A stretch of 64,000 bases of DNA from Fodinicola feengrottensis (GTDB lineage: Bacteria; Actinomycetota; Actinomycetes; Mycobacteriales; HKI-0501): positions 1 to 64,000 of the forward strand of contig NZ_WOTO01000030.1 in assembly GCF_010993775.1 (NCBI RefSeq). The letters run 5' to 3'. Under the pieces are notes generated by a model. It saw only the letters and a program-made list of their open reading frames with translations. It searched no databases and was not told the DNA's origin. The position numbers and the translations under genes are program-made. Positions within the stretch are counted from its first letter, which is position 1. Every line of letters begins with the position of its first letter. Shown piece after piece: positions 48,585 to 58,790 of the stretch.

Positions 48585-49000
48585 AAGCGACCTCCAGTAA
48601 GAGAACCGACGGCCACAGGACGGTGGCGTGTCGCTGTTTCTTTATACGGACCGGACAGGTTCGTTGTGGTGAACCAAAAATGTCGCGTCAGTGAAATCAT
48701 GATGGGCCATGTTTTGATATATGCATGACAAATGTCAGGGGAGGGTGACATTCGTCAGGCCGGGCCGCAGCTGTTCGCCAGTTATGGACAGCGCATTTGT
48801 TCGCCGTACGTTCGTCGGCTGTGGCTCGGGACAGTGCGGCGGGCTGGTCGGCGCGACAGATCCGATCCGCGACGGCTACACCCTCCGGGCAGACGGCGAC
48901 AAGGGCTACGTGGAGATAGTCGCACGACACCCCGTGTGAACAGAGTCGGCTGGACCTCACCCTTTAAGCTACCCAACCAGGAGCAAGAGGAAGGGAATCG
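48585..49000. other. Intergenic region with tandem palindromes
   Basis: Mostly without convincing genes. Two dyads lie close together: TGACAAATGTCA (48726-48737) and TGACATTCGTCA (48746-48757), 20 bases centre to centre, suggesting two binding sites on one DNA face. A 51-residue ORF follows at 48784-48939. Confidence 0.45.
48784..48939 (+). CDS. Possible small protein
   Basis: ATG ORF of 51 codons, with FVGCGSGQCGG and a C-terminal GYTLRADGDKGYVEIVARHP. The end looks like a beta-strand pair seen in small actinobacterial proteins, but no family is certain. The tandem palindromes lie just upstream, which weakly favours a real gene. Confidence 0.3.
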   Translation: MDSAFVRRTFVGCGSGQCGGLVGATDPIRDGYTLRADGDKGYVEIVARHPV

Positions 49001-49384
49001 ATGGCTGGAGCAGTAGCCTCCCTGCTGGCCACGCTGGTGGTGCAGTTGCCGCTCGGCGCCGCGCTGGTCGCCGGCTTCGTACTGGCGGTGATGCGCAGGC
49101 GACGCCATCCCAGGGCGGCGGCGTTGGTCATGGTCGGCATCGTCCTGGTGTTCGTGGCTCTCATCCTCACCACGGGCCTGCGCAGCTTTGGCGGCTTCCT
49201 CAACGTTTTCGCGCACGACACGACCGTCGCCGCCGACCAGGTCAACCTCGTCTTTGTGGCGGTGAACGTCATCGCCGGCCTGCTGGCCGCCGTCGCCTGG
49301 ATTCTGGCCGCTGTCGCGGTGGTCAGCAGACCAGGTCCAAGCGAACCGCGAATCGGTACGTCATCGGGAGCGGATGCGGCATGA
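49001..49384 (+). CDS. Small membrane protein
   Basis: Intact 127-aa protein with three predicted helices (LVVQLPLGAALVAGFVLAVMRRRR; AALVMVGIVLVFVALILTTGL; LVFVAVNVIAGLLAAVAWILAAVAVV). AGGAAGGG precedes the ATG at 49001. No family recognised. Its stop overlaps the start of the next small membrane gene by 4 bases (ATGA), so the two are coupled. Confidence 0.72.
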   Translation: MAGAVASLLATLVVQLPLGAALVAGFVLAVMRRRRHPRAAALVMVGIVLVFVALILTTGLRSFGGFLNVFAHDTTVAADQVNLVFVAVNVIAGLLAAVAWILAAVAVVSRPGPSEPRIGTSSGADAA

Positions 49385-49733
49385 CGAGCGACAGCATTTT
49401 CCTCGACACCCTGTTGCGCTATCTGGCCACTCAGATCCCCGTACTGATCGCCTTGCCGGCGGCGATCGTGATCGTCGTCGCCAACACGGGGCTACGGATC
49501 GCCGCAAGACCGTCATCGGTGTTGTCGCTTTCGTGCTGGCGCTGCTTTCCGCGCTGCTGTGGCCGCCGGTCGTCGCGCTGAGCTCTTGGCTTACCGCGAC
49601 AGACCACGGGGGTTCGATCGTCGGCTCGGTGGTGAATGGTGGCGGTGATTTCGCGCTCAACATCCTGACCGGAGTGGCTTGGCTGCTCATAGTGTTGGCC
49701 ATTTTCGGCCGCAAGGCGACATCGGAGAGCTGA
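49381..49733 (+). CDS. Small membrane protein, one frameshift
   Basis: MTSDSIFLDTLLRYLATQIPVLIALPAAIVIVVANTG, then a shift near 49500 into RKTVIGVVAFVLALLSALLWPPVVAL and DFALNILTGVAWLLIVLAIFGRKA. About 117 aa with three helices. Coupled to the upstream gene by an ATGA overlap; both may form a small membrane complex (inference). Confidence 0.6.
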
Positions 49734-49771
49734 CGGGATTTTGGCTCAGTCGGCTGGCCCGGCTTATCCCA

Positions 49772-50257
49772 TTATTCGCTAAGGGCAACGATCCGGCGTG
49801 CCTCGGCCCGGATTTGTGCCTCAACCTCGGAAGTGTCTGGGGCAGTTATCGGGTATTCCGCGCAGTCGTACATGTCGTCGAGTTCGACAAGCGTCCTGGC
49901 CAGCGCAAGACCGTCGTGACTGAACTTTTGGTGCGCCCAGGTGGTGAGGTCTCGAGGGGCCAGGTGTCCGGCCAGCATTCGCGCACTCAGAGCGGTGAGT
50001 CCGGCCTCCATCGCGTTCGCACTGTCGACGAGGTGATACGACAGGCCCAGCTCGTCCATGGCCGCTTCCAGCACCAAAGGCATCTCGACAACCGCATCGC
50101 GATAAGGCACCGCCGCGAGCATCGAAAGGGCGGTTCCGTCCAGGCCGGCGACCAACGCGTCGCAGGCGGCGCGTACGACGTCGGCGGCATCCAGATAGCC
50201 GATGCCCTACAGGGCGGCCGCATTCGCCACCTGTTTCCGCGCCGCATCTCGATTCAT
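49772..50257 (-). pseudogene. Hypothetical helical protein with an in-frame premature stop
   Basis: A continuous frame from ATG 50257 (MNRDAARKQVANAAAL) is interrupted by a TAG near 50208 and then continues GIGYLDAADVVRAACDALVAG, LSYHLVDSANAMEAGL, DLTTWAHQKFSHDGLALARTLVELDD and ends VEAQIRAEARRIVALSE. No frame change is needed, so this is a single-base substitution (CAG-to-TAG type) or an error. About 161 codons. Family unknown. Confidence 0.55.
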
Positions 50258-50365
50258 GCCACTGATGATGACGCACCGCACGCCAGCGGTCACCCGCCTT
50301 TTCCAGCGGCATTCTCACCACTACGTCGTCCATGCCGCCTTTTCCTGGAATTTCCGGGCGGCGGC

Positions 50366-51305
50366 CTAGACGTGCTGTTCGACGCAGCCCGCCAGTTCGT
50401 TCAACGCGACCCGGCGGCCGGTGTCAACGGCCTCGCGAAGCAAGTGCGCACGCCGTTCCGTACGGCCGATTTTCGCGCTGCCAATGGGCGGCCGGATCTG
50501 CAGGACCGCGGGATGTGAAGCCAGCAGGCGCTCTTCCTCGGCTCGGATGGCTTCCCGCCGCAGCCATGACGCGCCGGCTCCTGGCGCGTTGCGGGCGAAC
50601 CATCGCGACATCAGCAGACGTTCGCGCGCGCGCGGGGGCCGACGCGGTCTCGTCCGTACGCCGAGTGCGGAGCGCGACAATGTGCGTGGCGTTCTGCGCG
50701 AGTGCTGTTCGCACCGGAACGGCTTCGCTCAGCCCGGCGTCGACATAGGACCGCCCATCGATCTCAATAGGACCGCCGGTGAGAAGTGGCATGGCGGTCG
50801 ATGCTCGAAGCGCGGTTTGCAAGCTGGACTGATCATGGATCTGCTCGTACAGATCGACGGGCTCACCGGTCTGGGCGTCGGTGGCGATCGGGTGGAATGT
50901 CACGGCGCTGTCGAGAATTTCCTGGAAGCCCATCGGCATGATCTCGGTATACACCTTGTGGACCAGGAAATCGGTGTCTACGACAGGCCGCCGACGCAGG
51001 GCTCGCCGTGGATTGATGGTCGTCCGCATGATAATCGGATCCCACCACGCGTGCTGGGTGCTTTCGGCGCGACCGCACACTAACCAAGCCGCGTTCAACG
51101 CTCCGGCGGAACTGCCATAGACGGCATCAAACATCGGCAGCAGGCCGAGTTGTTCGATGGGAATCGTCATGCCGCTCGAGTACGCGCCACGCGAACTCCC
51201 ACCTTCGATCAGGAGCACCAGCCGCGCATTGTCGCCGCGTTGTCCGGGCACGCTTCCCTGCTGTTTGCGCTCACGCAACAGCTGCAGCACAGTGTCGGTC
51301 ACCAT
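50366..51305 (-). CDS. Patatin-like phospholipase, one frameshift
   Basis: Serine-Asp dyad lipase. Oxyanion loop GGSSRGAYSSGM, nucleophile elbow YGSSAGALN (GxSxG), and the catalytic Asp in YVDAGLSEAVPV. After a shift near 50640 the C-terminus continues LMSRWFARNAPG, REAIRAEEERLLASHPAVLQIRPP to CVEQHV. About 312 aa. It follows the TetR gene by 25 bases on the same strand and is probably its regulated partner. Confidence 0.88.
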
Positions 51306-51330
51306 TCCACCTCGAGTAGCACTTTCATCG

Positions 51331-51959
51331 TCAGACCCGGCGAGCGAGGGTACGTGTGGCGGGCTCTTGACAGAGACCGGTGATCAGTGCGTTGAGCCCG
51401 ACTCGCCAGCGACGGTCTACGGATTGCTTTGACGATCCAAGCCGATGAGCTGCTTCCGCGGCGGCCATGCCATCGATGAATGGAGAAGAAGACGTGAGCG
51501 ATATCGGTGGGGTCGCCGACGAATAACCCCGCGTCCACCGCGCCCCGGATGTGCCGGAGAAAGACCTTCCGCACTTTGACGCCGGCATTGTCATCGTCCG
51601 CGGTCGGATCGAAATCGGCGAATGGCCGGGAAAACATGATCTGTGACAACACCGGGTTGGTGACCACGAACCGCCGGAAGGCCTCGGCGAGGTGCCGGAG
51701 CGCCTCCAGCGGATCCGCGGTCGGGGGAGTCGCGGACAGGCTGTCGCCGAGCATCCGGAATCCCTGGAAGAAGACTTCCCGGATCAGTCCCGCCTTGTCG
51801 CCGAAGACCTCGTAGATCGCCGGCACGGATGCATTCGCGCGGCGGGCGACGGTCCGGGGTGGTCAGCCCTGTCACGCCCTCCTCGGCGAGCAACGCCAAG
51901 GCGCTGGCCACCCCCCGCTCGCGGAGGGCGTCAGTGCGTTGCTTGACTCGAGGCACCAC
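51331..51959 (-). CDS. TetR family regulator, two frameshifts
   Basis: N-terminus VKQRTDALRERGVASALALLAEEGVTGLTT (51840-51959), shifted into SVPAIYEVFGDKAGLIREVFFQGFRMLGD, then FRRFVVTNPVLSQIMFSRPFADF and, after another shift near 51480, FIDGMAAAEAAHRLGSSKQSVDRRWRVGLNALITGL. About 208 aa. Upstream of the patatin gene in the same direction. Confidence 0.8.
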
Positions 51960-52465
51960 CCGACCATAGCAGTCGAACGGATGTTACGGAACAGTGATAC
52001 AGAACGCTGGGGGCGAGCCGTGCATCCCGCTTCAGCACTACTAAAGCCGGGGGTGTTGTAGTGGACTTTCCCCGGACGTGGCCGATGGGCTGGTGATACG
52101 GCTGGTCAAGTGGTAGTCGGACGGTTGCTGCGCAACATGGGCCTGTTGCCGGGGCGACAGTTTGTGGCGGGCAGAGCTGGAAGAGCGACGAATATTCCGC
52201 CTCTGTCGCGGCTGCGAAGAAGACCGGTGCGGTGGTGTACGTCGCCCGACGAGGTCCTGGATCAGGTCTGATTTTCACAGTGGCACCACGTGGGAACGAA
52301 TGGGGCTTCATTACCGCTTCGTAGAAAACAAGCAGTTGAGTATCGGGCCAGCGCGCGCGCTCTGAAATGGAAGTTCTCCACAGGGGCATTTACGCGGTCC
52401 GTTTCTTATCCACAGAAACGAAAACTGGCAGCCCGACTGTCGGTGGCAGCCAGTAAAATCGGGTC
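51960..52465. other. Gene-poor region before the DUF222-HNH gene
   Basis: About 500 bases with no convincing gene. A dyad CACTAC-N16-GTAGTG spans 52036-52063. Scattered protein-like fragments such as GRLLRNMGLLPGRQFV suggest decayed coding DNA, but nothing can be named. Confidence 0.3.
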
Positions 52466-53727
52466 ATGAGCAGAAAACGACGCGCGACCCGAATTCACCG
52501 ACCCCAACAAACAGCCGTGGCGCACCATGCCACCCAGCTGGGTTCCCCTGCAGATGCTGGAAGAACTCGACCGGTACGGCCGAGCCGACGCTGACACCGC
52601 GCTGGCCGCGGTCGAGACGCTGGACAAGGTGATCTCGTATACGCAGGCGATGCAGATGCGGTTCATGGACCGCTTCACCAACGCCCGACCAGCCGTAGGT
52701 GCACCCTTCTCCAAATACGCGGCCGGGTGAAATCGCCGCATCACTAACCTGGAGTCTGTCCGCCGCCCAGAAACGACTGAATTTGGCGTACCAACTCGTC
52801 CACGAACTCCCCGGCACCATGGCCGGGATGTCTCACGGTCACCTCGACTTGCGCAAGGCATTCACCTTCGCTGACCAAGTTGGTCACCTCTCACCCGAAG
52901 ACGCCCGCAAAGTCGAAGAAAAGGTCCTACCCGGCGCCGATTCCAAGACGCCTCGATCGATCCGGGACAGGGCCCGGCGGGAGTCATCAAAATCGACCCA
53001 GCCGCCGCCGAAGCCCGCCGCAAGAAACTGGTCTCCGAGAGGCGAGTAGAAAAGCAACCCTGCGAAGACGGGATTGCGCTGCTGGGCGCGTTCCTGCCCG
53101 CCGAATCAGCGGAAGCGATCTACCGTCGCATCGACACCATCGCCCGCAGCCTCAAAACGAAAGACGAGGCTCGGACGATGGACGCTTTGCGAGCGGACGC
53201 GTTGACCGATCTGTGCCTCGGCATCCCCAGCAACGTACGCACCAAAATCGAACTCCGCGTCGACGCCACCACCCTCATGGGCCTGGACGACAACCCCGCC
53301 ATATTGAGCGGATACGGCCCGATGACCGCGCAACACGCACGCGAACTTGCTGGAGATGAAACCAGTGAGTGGTACCGAATCCTCACCGACCCCGTCAGCG
53401 GAGTGGTCATCGACCACGGCCGTACGCGCTACCGCCCCACCAAAGCACTACGGGACCTGGTGAACGCACGCGACCAACGATGCTGCGGACCCGCCTGCAA
53501 CAGGCCGGCGGCGACCTGCGAGTTCGACACACACCACCCCCTTCCGCGACCCGGAAGGGAAAACCGCGTACGACAGCACCGGACCAGCCTGCAAACTCCA
53601 CAACGACATCAAAGAACACGGCTGGACCGTCACCCAACCCACACCAGGACGATTCCTCTGGACCAGCCCCCCCGGACGCACCTACGACGTCACCCCCAAC
53701 GACGAATACCCACCACCACCGTTCTAA
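52466..53727 (+). CDS. DUF222 domain HNH endonuclease (13E12 repeat family), frameshifted
   Basis: DUF222 region: WVPLQMLEELDRYGRADADTALAAVETLDKVISYTQAMQMRF, TWSLSAAQKRLNLAYQLVHELPGTM, AFTFADQVGHLSPEDARKVEEKVLP, DALRADALTDLCLG. The C-terminal HNH: YRPTKALRDLVNARDQRCCGPACNRPA, CEFDTHH, then ACKLHNDIKEHGWTV. Shifts near 52480, 52728, 52970 and 53530; the end is TAA at 53727. Such genes are multi-copy and accessory in mycobacteria and relatives and related to REP13E12. About 420 aa. Confidence 0.85.
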
Positions 53728-53775
53728 ACAGTAGGAAGGGGTCCGGTGATCCCGGGTTCACCTGCGGTCAAGTAT

Positions 53776-54970
53776 TCACCACTTGACCGGAAGGGCATGT
53801 GCTCCATAGATCCGCATGTCCGAGCGCAGCGGCACCTCGTGCGGCTCGCATGCGAGCGCGAGATCCGGGAAGCGCCGCAGCAGGTGGTGGTAGCCGATTT
53901 TCATCTCGGTACGAGCGAGTTGCTGGCCGAGGCACTGGTGGATGCCGTGGCCGAAGGCGACGTGGCTCGCTCGCGGCCGGCTGACATCGAGATCGTTGGG
54001 ATTCTCGGTCAGCGCGGGATCGCGGTTCGCCGCTGGCAGTGAAATGAGTACGGTCTGGCCTGCGCGGATCGTCACCTCGCCGATGGTGATGTCCCCGATC
54101 GCGAGGCGCGAGAGGCCGAGGCTCCCGACAATGCTGAGATAGCGCAGAAGTTCTTCCACCGCGCCGGGCATCAACTCGGGTTTTTCTCGCAGCAAACGCA
54201 ACTGCTCCGGATTCTGCAGCAGGGCGAAGGTACCGAGCGAGAGCATGTTGGCGGTGGTCTCGTGTCCGGCGATCAGGAGAAGCACCGAGATATTGGTCAG
54301 CTCCTCGTCAGTGAGGTCGGTGTCCTGGATCAGGCCGGAAATGATCGCGTCGTCGGGTCGTGTCCGCTTCTGCGCTACCAAACCAGCGAGAAATGCTTGG
54401 ATTTCCGCGGAAGCACTCTGGCCCGCTTCTTTCGTGGTGTCGATGGCGAGCATGGTTTTGGTGAGCTGCTGGAAATGTTCGCGGTCGGTCTTCGTAGTGA
54501 ACACCGAGCAGTTCGCAGATAACCAGCGACGGCACCGGAAGCGCGAAATGGGTGACCAGGTCGGCCGGTGAGCCAGCGGCCGCGAGGGCGTCCAGTTGCT
54601 CGGCGACGATCTGCTCCACTCGCGGTTCGAGTTTTTGCATACGTCGTACGGTGAACTGACCGGTGAGCATCCTACGGTAATGTGTGTGCTCCGGCGGGTC
54701 CTGAAGAATGAACATGCCCGGCGGGACGGTCGCGTCCGGGTCGTTCATCCGCCCAGCTGGAACCTGGGCCTTCAGTCGGTCCGCGCTCAGTCGCGGGTCG
54801 GCGAGCAGTGCGCGGGCCTGCCGGTGGCCGGTGACCGCCCATCCGGTGTCGCCGCTGGGCAGCCGGACGGGGTTGACTGGCGCGAAGGACTGGAACTCCA
54901 TCGGCGGGTCGAAACCCTGACGCTGCCACGGATATGCCGGCAAGGTGGACGAGTTTACTGCTGAGCTCAC
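53776..54970 (-). CDS. Cytochrome P450, one frameshift
   Basis: About 398 aa. MSSAVNSSTLPAYPWQRQGFDPP, FILQDPPEHTHYRRMLTGQFTVRRM, I-helix LLIAGHETTANML, ExxR in EELLRYL, haem loop FGHGIHQCLGQQLAR. Shift near 54500. Soluble class I bacterial P450. It follows the second P450 by 31 bases in a leftward operon headed by a ferredoxin, so the ferredoxin could serve both. Confidence 0.9.
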
Positions 54971-55001
54971 GATGTGCCAGTCCTTTGTTCGCAGGGGAGG
55001 G

Positions 55002-56188
55002 CTACCAGGAAAGCGACAGCTCGCTCGGGCCGTTGATCAAGGTGCCGACCCGCCAGCTGGGCTGTTCATGCACTGCCAGGTGGGGAAATGCGGTCAGCAA
55101 CGCGCCGAGGCCGACCCGCAGTTCCATTCGGGCCAGTTGAGCGCCGAGACAGTGGTGGACCCCGAAACCGAAGGCGACGTGCGGATTGCGCGTACGCTCC
55201 AGGTCGAGGACGTCGGCGTTCTCAAAGGCGGTGTCGTCGCGGTTCGCCGAAGCCATCGCGGCCATCACCGCTTCCCCGCGCGCGCACGAGCGTGCCGCCG
55301 ACTTCCACGTCCTCGGTGGCTATCCGCGCCAGGCCACCGCCGTTGCCCAGTGGCACATATCGCAGCAGTTCCTCGATCGCGGTGTTGAGCCGTTCCGGGT
55401 GGGCGGCGAGCGTGCCCCAGAGACCGGTGTCCAGCAGTGTGTAAACGAAGTTCGAGATCTGGTTTGCGGTGGTTTCGTGGCCAGCCACCAAAATTGTGAC
55501 GCCCAGGTTGACCAGCCCGGCCTCGGTGAGGCGGTCCTGGTCGTCGCGGGCAGCGACGAGTTGCGACAGCAGGTCGGTGCGGGGTTGTTCGCGATGTTCG
55601 GCGATGTGGTGGGCCAGATAGTTTTCCAGCTCGGCGCGGGCGGCTTGGACTTGTTCGCCGGTGGCGCCGGTGGTACTGAGAATGACCCGGGAGAAATGCT
55701 GAAAGAAATGCCGGTCTTTCGCCGGCACTCCCAGCAGCTCGCAAATCACCGTGACCGGCAGCGGCAGCGAGAAATTGTCGACCAGGTCCACCGGCGCGCC
55801 CTTCGCGCGCATGCCATCGATCAGGTCAGCCACCACCTGCTCGGTACGCGGACGCCAGCTTTCGATGTTCTTCATGGTGAAAGTGCTGGCCACCAGCCGG
55901 CGCAGCCGGGAATGCTCGGGCGGGTCCATCGACAGCAGGTTGTCCGGCTGGGCCGGCACCGGTGTGCTGCGCGGCACGTCCCGCGCCGACCGCCGCGGCC
56001 CGCGAGAACCGCGGATCCGCCAGCACGGTCTTCACGTCTGCATAGCGGGTGACCAGCCAACCCTCGCCGCCGTACGGCAGCGCCACCCGGCGTACCGGCT
56101 GGCCCTCCCGCAGCGCCGCGAACTCGGCCGGCGGCTGCAGGTGCCCCGGTGCCGCGAACGGGAACGCGACGGCGGTGCTTTCCGTCAT
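55002..56188 (-). CDS. Cytochrome P450, two frameshifts
   Basis: About 395 aa. MTESTAVAFPFAAPGHLQPPAEF, GWLVTRYADVKTVLADPRFSR, MDPPEHSRLRRLVASTFTMKNIE, I-helix TILVAGHETTANQI, EELLRYVPLG and haem loop FGFGVHHCLGAQLAR. Shifts near 55980 and 55270. Its ATG overlaps the ferredoxin stop by one base (TGATG), so the two are translationally coupled and form a redox pair. Substrate unknown; oxidation of macrolide- or fatty-acid-like substrates is common for the family. Confidence 0.9.
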
Positions 56189-56406
56189 CAGGAAGCCGTT
56201 CCCTGGCTGAGGGCCGCGGCGATCGCAATGGCCTGGCTGGGGCAGAGCTGGGCGGCCTCAGTGGCGGCCTCGGCTAGCTCAGGCGGCGGATTTTCGCGCA
56301 GTACCACGACAATCCCCTCGGATTCGTCCTGGTCGAAGAGCTCCGGCGCGACCCGTACACACTGGCCGGCGCCGATACAACGCTCGCGATCGGCAACGAT
56401 CCTCAT
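56188..56406 (-). CDS. [3Fe-4S] ferredoxin
   Basis: Intact 72-aa ferredoxin with cysteines at 10, 16 and 55 (CIGAGQC and LCPSQAI); the fourth cluster cysteine is absent, giving the 3Fe-4S pattern typical of P450-associated ferredoxins. It starts a leftward operon with two P450s; GGAGGTG lies upstream of the ATG. No ferredoxin reductase is in the window. Confidence 0.94.
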   Translation of the reverse strand: MRIVADRERCIGAGQCVRVAPELFDQDESEGIVVVLRENPPPELAEAATEAAQLCPSQAIAIAAALSQGTAS

Positions 56407-56544
56407 CGCTGGACACCTCCTGGCGGTCTGCGAAATATTCGCGAACTACGCATCCCACTCTAACCATGCTTGCAGTATGTGCAAGTAGATGTCCGATGTT
56501 ACTTTGCATGAAGTGCAAGATACCTGGCGGGTACTTCGGTGGAT

Positions 56545-57106
56545 TCAGGGTTGCCGCAGTCCTTCGATGAGGAGCTCGACCAGTTGACGCGGGTCGTAGT
56601 CGTGATCGCCGCCGACGCAGAGGTTCCCGACGCCGCGCATGAGTTGCAGGGCTCGTACGTCGGAGCGGATCTCGCCGGCGTCGGCCGCCGCGTCGAGCAG
56701 GTGGGCGCACACCGGAACAAGGCGGTCGAGGAAGTACGCGTGCAACGTGTCGAAGCCGGCGTTGTCGGATCGCAGGACAGCGGCGAGCCCGTGTTTGGTG
56801 ACCAGGAAGTCAACGAACAGGTCAATCCATTGCCGCAGTGCCGCGTACGCGGTTTCGTTGCTGGCCAACAAAGCTGGGCCGGCTTGGGCGCAGGCCTGCA
56901 CTTGATGCCGGTAGACGGCGATGATCAAATCGGCGCGGGTGGGGAAGTGGCGGTAGATCGTGGCCGTACCCACCTGGGCTTTGGCCGCGATGTCCCGTAC
57001 CGGCGCCTCCACACCGGACGTGACGAAAACCGCGGCCGCCGCATCAAGCAAAGCCGCCTCGTTCCGCCGCGCGTCCGCCCCTCTTGGGCCGGCCCATGTC
57101 CTTCAT
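56545..57106 (-). CDS. TetR family transcriptional regulator, one frameshift
   Basis: Starts MKDMGRPKRG, shifts near 57075 and continues RRNEAALLDAAAAVFVTSGVEAPVRDIAAKAQVGTATIYRHFPTRADLI; the ligand domain contains LRQWIDLFVDFLVTKHGL and LMRGVGNLCVGGD. About 187 aa. Divergent from the LLM oxidoreductase with two dyads between; upstream of the ferredoxin-P450 operon on the same strand with a 138-base gap. Confidence 0.88.
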
Positions 57107-57135
57107 TGCACTTCCCTGTGACTCGTCCTAGATAA

Positions 57136-57177
57136 ACGGGACACTGTCCCGTATCGTTAAACGGGACAACGTTCCGC
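57136..57177. promoter_or_regulatory. Paired TetR operators
   Basis: Two 17-base dyads: ACGGGACACTGTCCCGT (57136-57152) and ACGGGACAACGTTCCGC (57161-57177), 25 bases centre to centre, in the divergent promoter of tetR and the LLM gene. Consensus CGGGACA-N-YGT-N-CCG. Two dimers on one region fit typical TetR repression. Confidence 0.8.
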
Positions 57178-57222
57178 TTGACCATGATGGCAGATGAGCG
57201 GCCACGAGAGGAAGTACGACAC

Positions 57223-58087
57223 ATGTCTCACCCCAGTTTTGGGCTCATGACCGCACCCATGCAGGTCGACTACCAGGACATTCTCCGCGTCTGGCAGGAG
57301 GCCGACGGGATTGCGGAGATCGAGCACGCGTGGTTGTTCGACCACCTCATGCCGATCGGCGGCGATCCGGACGGCCCCATCTACGAGGGCTGGACGTTGC
57401 TGTCGGCCCTGGCCGCCCAGACCCAGCGCCTGCGGCTCGGCCTGCTGGTGAGCAGCAACCGGTTCCGGCCGCCGGCGATGCTGGCCAAGATGGCGACGAC
57501 GACTGTGTGGACATCGTGTCCGGCGGACGACTCAACTTCGGCATCGGCGCCGGCTCCAGGCCCAGTCACCCGTTGGCGCGGCGCGAGTACGAAGGGCATG
57601 GGCTCCCGTTCCATGACTTCGCGCACTCCGTGGAGAGCCTTGCCGAGGCCTGTACGGTGATTCGGCGACTGTGGACCGAACCGCGGCCGTTCGATTTCGA
57701 CGGTACGTACGTGCAGGTCAAGGGCGCGTACGGCAACCCCAAGCCGGTCCAGAGCCCGCACCCGCCAATCGTCATTGGCGGCCGTTCGTCAGCGACGCTG
57801 CGGGTCGCCGCCGAACACGCCGACGTGTGGAACATCCCGGGCGGTGACCTGGACGACCTCGTCAACCGCAGCGCACTCCTGGACCGCTACTGCGCGGAGA
57901 TCGGCCGCGCCCCGCCTCGATCACCCGCTCGGTCTTCTTGCCCGTCTCGTACGACGAACCAACCGTCACTCGAAAAGCGATAGGCGAGGCGGTCGACGCC
58001 GGTTTCACGCACGTCGTTCTTGGCCTGTCCAACCCGTACCCGGTCGGCGTCGCGCATTGGGTCGCCGACGAACTCATCAACGCTTGA
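57223..58087 (+). CDS. LLM class F420-dependent oxidoreductase, two frameshifts
   Basis: Luciferase-like TIM-barrel: SFGLMTAPMQVDYQDILRVWQEAD, HAWLFDHLMPIGGDPDGPIYEGWTLLSALAAQT, RLGLLVSSNRFRPPAMLAKMA, then DIVSGGRLNFGIGAGSRP, PHPPIVIGGRSSATLRVAAEHADVWNIPGG and a last part after a shift near 57910 (TRKAIGEAVDAGFTHVVLGLSNPYPV). The first shift is near 57500. About 287 aa. Start at 57223 after GAGAGGAAG. Reduces or oxidises an unknown substrate with F420 or FMN. Under TetR control. Confidence 0.9.
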
Positions 58088-58114
58088 CCGGTCTGTGTGC
58101 GTGATCACCGTACC

Positions 58115-58176
58115 TTGAGCGATCGCTTAAATCTTGCTACGGTGCTGCTCGTGGACGGGTTTAAGCGATCGCTTAA
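58115..58176. promoter_or_regulatory. Two palindromic sites upstream of membrane gene
   Basis: TTGAGCGATCGCTTAA (58115-58130) and the perfect palindrome TTAAGCGATCGCTTAA (58161-58176), 46 bases apart. They probably flank or overlap the promoter of the gene at 58231. A TetR-type dimer is the likely ligand; no adjacent regulator other than the one at 56545 is present. Confidence 0.7.
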
Positions 58177-58230
58177 GTGGGTGACTGTAGGTGCCATGAC
58201 ACCGTCGGTCCGAGTGACGGGATTCGTACG

Positions 58231-58663
58231 ATGATTTTCAGCCTCAGTTTCCACCTGCAACTGGTGGGCGTGGCCACGATCATCCTGGGAGCAGTCAACT
58301 TCGGCTGGCCGCGGCTGCTCGGCTGGTCCGCCGACCTGGCAGCGGCGAGACCGCTCACCCGGCAGATGATTCACAGCCAGACCTATTACATCGGTCTCAC
58401 CTGCGTGATTCTGGGATTCGCTCCGCTGGTGCTCACTGCTGAGCTGCTGACGCCCAGTCGACTGTCCACTGCCATCCTGGCCGCGAGAGACGCTCTTCTG
58501 GGGAATGCGCTGGCTGACGCAGTTCGTCGTTTTCCCGCCCCGGATCTGGCGGACCTCGCGGCTCTACACTGCCGGTTTCATCGGATTCACCCTGTTCTGG
58601 ACGTGGATCGTGACCGTCTTCGCGGTCGCTTTGCTCCGCTCGCTGGGAATCTGGTCGGCGTGA
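58231..58663 (+). CDS. Four-helix membrane protein, one frameshift
   Basis: MIFSLSFHLQLVGVATIILGAVNFGWPRLLGW, RQMIHSQTYYIGLTCVILGFAPLVLTAELL, then a shift near 58490 into ETLFWGMRWLTQFVVFPPRIW and FIGFTLFWTWIVTVFAVALLRSLGIWSA (TGA at 58661-58663). About 143 aa with four helices. No family named with certainty. It follows two palindromic sites, so it is tightly regulated. Confidence 0.68.
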
Positions 58664-58790
58664 ATGACGCCAAATGGCGGCTGAACAGTCACACTCTGAA
58701 CACCCACGGCCGGGACGGCATCGCGCAGTAGCCGTCGATGTCACCTTTCTGTCCTGGGCGGTGTCTGTAAGGACGGAGGTGGTGGGTGGA

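Noticed and set aside
52036..52063. Dyad CACTAC-N16-GTAGTG as an insertion-sequence end
   Set aside because: Arms are too short, no transposase is nearby and no target duplication is visible.
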